Assembly: GCA_036703315.1 (NCBI GenBank)
Contig: DATNPH010000109.1
Span: forward strand, 1-21,963
Length of the DNA stretch: 21,963 nt
Origin: DATNPH01 sp036703315
Lineage (GTDB): Bacteria > Cyanobacteriota > Cyanobacteriia > Cyanobacteriales > Coleofasciculaceae
Reading direction: 5' to 3'
Under the pieces are notes generated by a model. It was not told the DNA's origin and did no database searches. It saw nothing but the letters and a program-made list of their open reading frames with translations. Positions 21,420 through 21,963 of the stretch are shown one piece after another; the first letter of the stretch is position 1; the number at the start of each line of letters is the position of its first letter. The translations under genes and the position numbers were made by a program.

Positions 21420-21556
21420 GGAGAGGTGGCTGAATTGGTTAAAGCACTTTCCTGCTAAGAAAGCATGGGGTAACCCATTGCAGGTACTCTTCGAGAACGC
21501 TGACGCTCCTAACGTCGCTACCGCTTCGCTAACGCGAACGAGTCCTGTCCTCTCCG
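21420..21556 (+). tRNA. tRNA-Ser (anticodon GCT), interrupted in the T-loop
   Basis: Acceptor GGAGAGG/CCTCTCC, D-stem GCT/AGC, anticodon stem CTTTC/GAAAG with loop CTGCTAA, variable arm ATGGG/CCCAT, T-stem GCAGG/CCTGT. The T-loop is 59 nt (21485-21543) in place of 7. It starts only three bases after the preceding tRNA. Confidence 0.75.
21485..21543. repeat. T-loop with insert 3 (52 extra nt)
   Basis: Begins TACTCTTCGAGAACGCTGAC and ends CTAACGCGAACGAGT. It has the left hairpin CTC-TTC-GAG and the same right end as inserts 1 and 2. The middle carries extra copies of GCT/AACG words. Confidence 0.75.
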
Positions 21557-21567
21557 CCTTTTTACCT

Positions 21568-21648
21568 GGGTCGGCTCGCCTATTAGCGTGGGCAGCGGTC
21601 TGTAAAATCGTCCTTTTCTGGTTGCAGGTGCGAATCCTGCCCGACCCA
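21568..21648 (+). tRNA. tRNA-Tyr (anticodon GTA)
   Basis: 81 nt class II tRNA: acceptor GGGTCGG/CCGACCC, anticodon loop CTGTAAA, extra arm of about 12 nt, T-arm GCAGG TGCGAAT CCTGC, discriminator A. T-loop position 55 is G where U (pseudouridine) is normal. The D-stem is weak, which may mean a decaying gene. Confidence 0.8.
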
Positions 21649-21692
21649 TTGAATTTTGGATTTAGATTTTGAATTCAAAGTTCAAATCGTAT

Positions 21693-21764
21693 GTGGGGAT
21701 GGTGTAACTGGCAACATTTCGGTCTCCAAAACCGACGTTCTGAGTTCAAATCTCAGTCCCCGCG
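21693..21764 (+). tRNA. tRNA-Trp (anticodon CCA)
   Basis: 72 nt: acceptor GTGGGGA/TCCCCGC (one T-G pair), D-stem GTGT/ACAT, anticodon stem TCGGT/ACCGA with loop CTCCAAA, T-arm CTGAG TTCAAAT CTCAG, discriminator G. Confidence 0.9.
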
Positions 21765-21769
21765 CCAAT

Positions 21770-21844
21770 GAGAGCGTAGTTTAACTGGATAAAATCTCGG
21801 TCTACGAAACTGAAGACGTGGGGGTTCAAGTCCCTCCGCTCTCG
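21770..21844 (+). tRNA. tRNA-Arg (anticodon ACG), array copy
   Basis: 75 nt: acceptor GAGAGCG/CGCTCTC, anticodon stem TCGGT/ACTGA with loop CTACGAA, T-arm GGGGG TTCAAGT CCCTC, discriminator G. It differs strongly from the tRNA-Arg-ACG at 14208, so it is not a recent duplicate. Confidence 0.88.
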
Positions 21845-21851
21845 TCAACTT

Positions 21852-21937
21852 GGAGGGGTGGCTGAGTGGCTTAAGGCGCAAACTTGGAAAGTCTGATTAG
21901 GTTTTACCTAACGCAGGTTCAAATCCTGTCCTCTCCG
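21852..21937 (+). tRNA. tRNA-Ser (anticodon GGA)
   Basis: 86 nt class II tRNA: acceptor GGAGGGG/CCTCTCC, anticodon loop TTGGAAA, variable arm TTAGG/CCTAA, T-arm GCAGG TTCAAAT CCTGT, discriminator G. One mismatch in the anticodon stem. Confidence 0.9.
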
Positions 21938-21946
21938 TTGAAACTT

Positions 21947-21963
21947 CCCCCGGTAGCTCAGTT
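21947..21963 (+). tRNA. Partial tRNA at the window edge
   Basis: CCCCCGG TA GCTC AGTT has the form of an acceptor strand, bases 8-9 and the start of a D-arm. The anticodon is beyond the window, so the array continues. Confidence 0.6.

Noticed and set aside
20839..21556. Group I introns in the interrupted tRNAs
   Set aside because: Inserts are only 23-52 nt, far too short, and lie in the T-loop instead of the anticodon loop.
21478..21672. Frames of 60-100 codons within the tRNA array
   Set aside because: They run through tRNA genes and repeat inserts and are by-products of these.

Overview
The window looks like chromosome (or a large replicon) of a filamentous cyanobacterium. I count 17 copies of the HIP1 octamer GCGATCGC in 22 kb. 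Many proteins are of cyanobacterial type: NucA/NuiA, a DUF3181-like protein, a TPR protein of the TPR-CHAT kind, a LOV adenylate cyclase and several small conserved cyanobacterial proteins. Heptamer tandem repeats and small palindromic repeats sit between genes. Species cannot be fixed from sequence alone.

Layout. 1-461: no clear gene. 462-4392 (all minus): an MFS_3-type exporter with a C-terminal monooxygenase-like domain, a response regulator-LOV-class III adenylate cyclase, and a small conserved protein that may be the carboxysome chaperone CcmS. 4636-6043: a secreted NucA-type nuclease facing its cytosolic inhibitor NuiA, with a MITE-like element between them. 6191-8170: a second palindromic element touching the stop codon of an ABC exporter. 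8171-9026: mostly empty, one doubtful small gene. 9027-11895: NAD kinase (minus) and the lipid II flippase MurJ (plus), with a decayed gene remnant between them. 12306-14281: small conserved proteins, moaC and an ordinary tRNA-Arg. 14665-18121: Uma2-family nuclease-like protein, a small hypothetical, a TPR protein that kept only the tail of a CHAT protease domain, and a membrane-anchored CAP-domain protein.

18291 to the end is the unusual part. A ribbon-helix-helix regulator (minus) diverges from an HNH endonuclease operon whose leader is rich in hairpins and has an attenuator-like terminator. Then come two strong hairpins, a consensus promoter, a leader with a boxA motif like that of cyanobacterial rRNA spacers, a cloverleaf-like structured RNA, and a tRNA array (12 tRNA genes plus a partial one running off the edge). 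Three of the array tRNAs (Glu-UUC, Glu-CUC copy 2, Ser-GCU) are interrupted at the same place in the T-loop by related 23-52 nt hairpin-forming inserts. A 16-bp motif in front of the RHH gene recurs over the -10 box of the array promoter (13 of 16 identical), so the RHH protein may control the array. The interrupted array and its leader are the best candidates here for something not well described.
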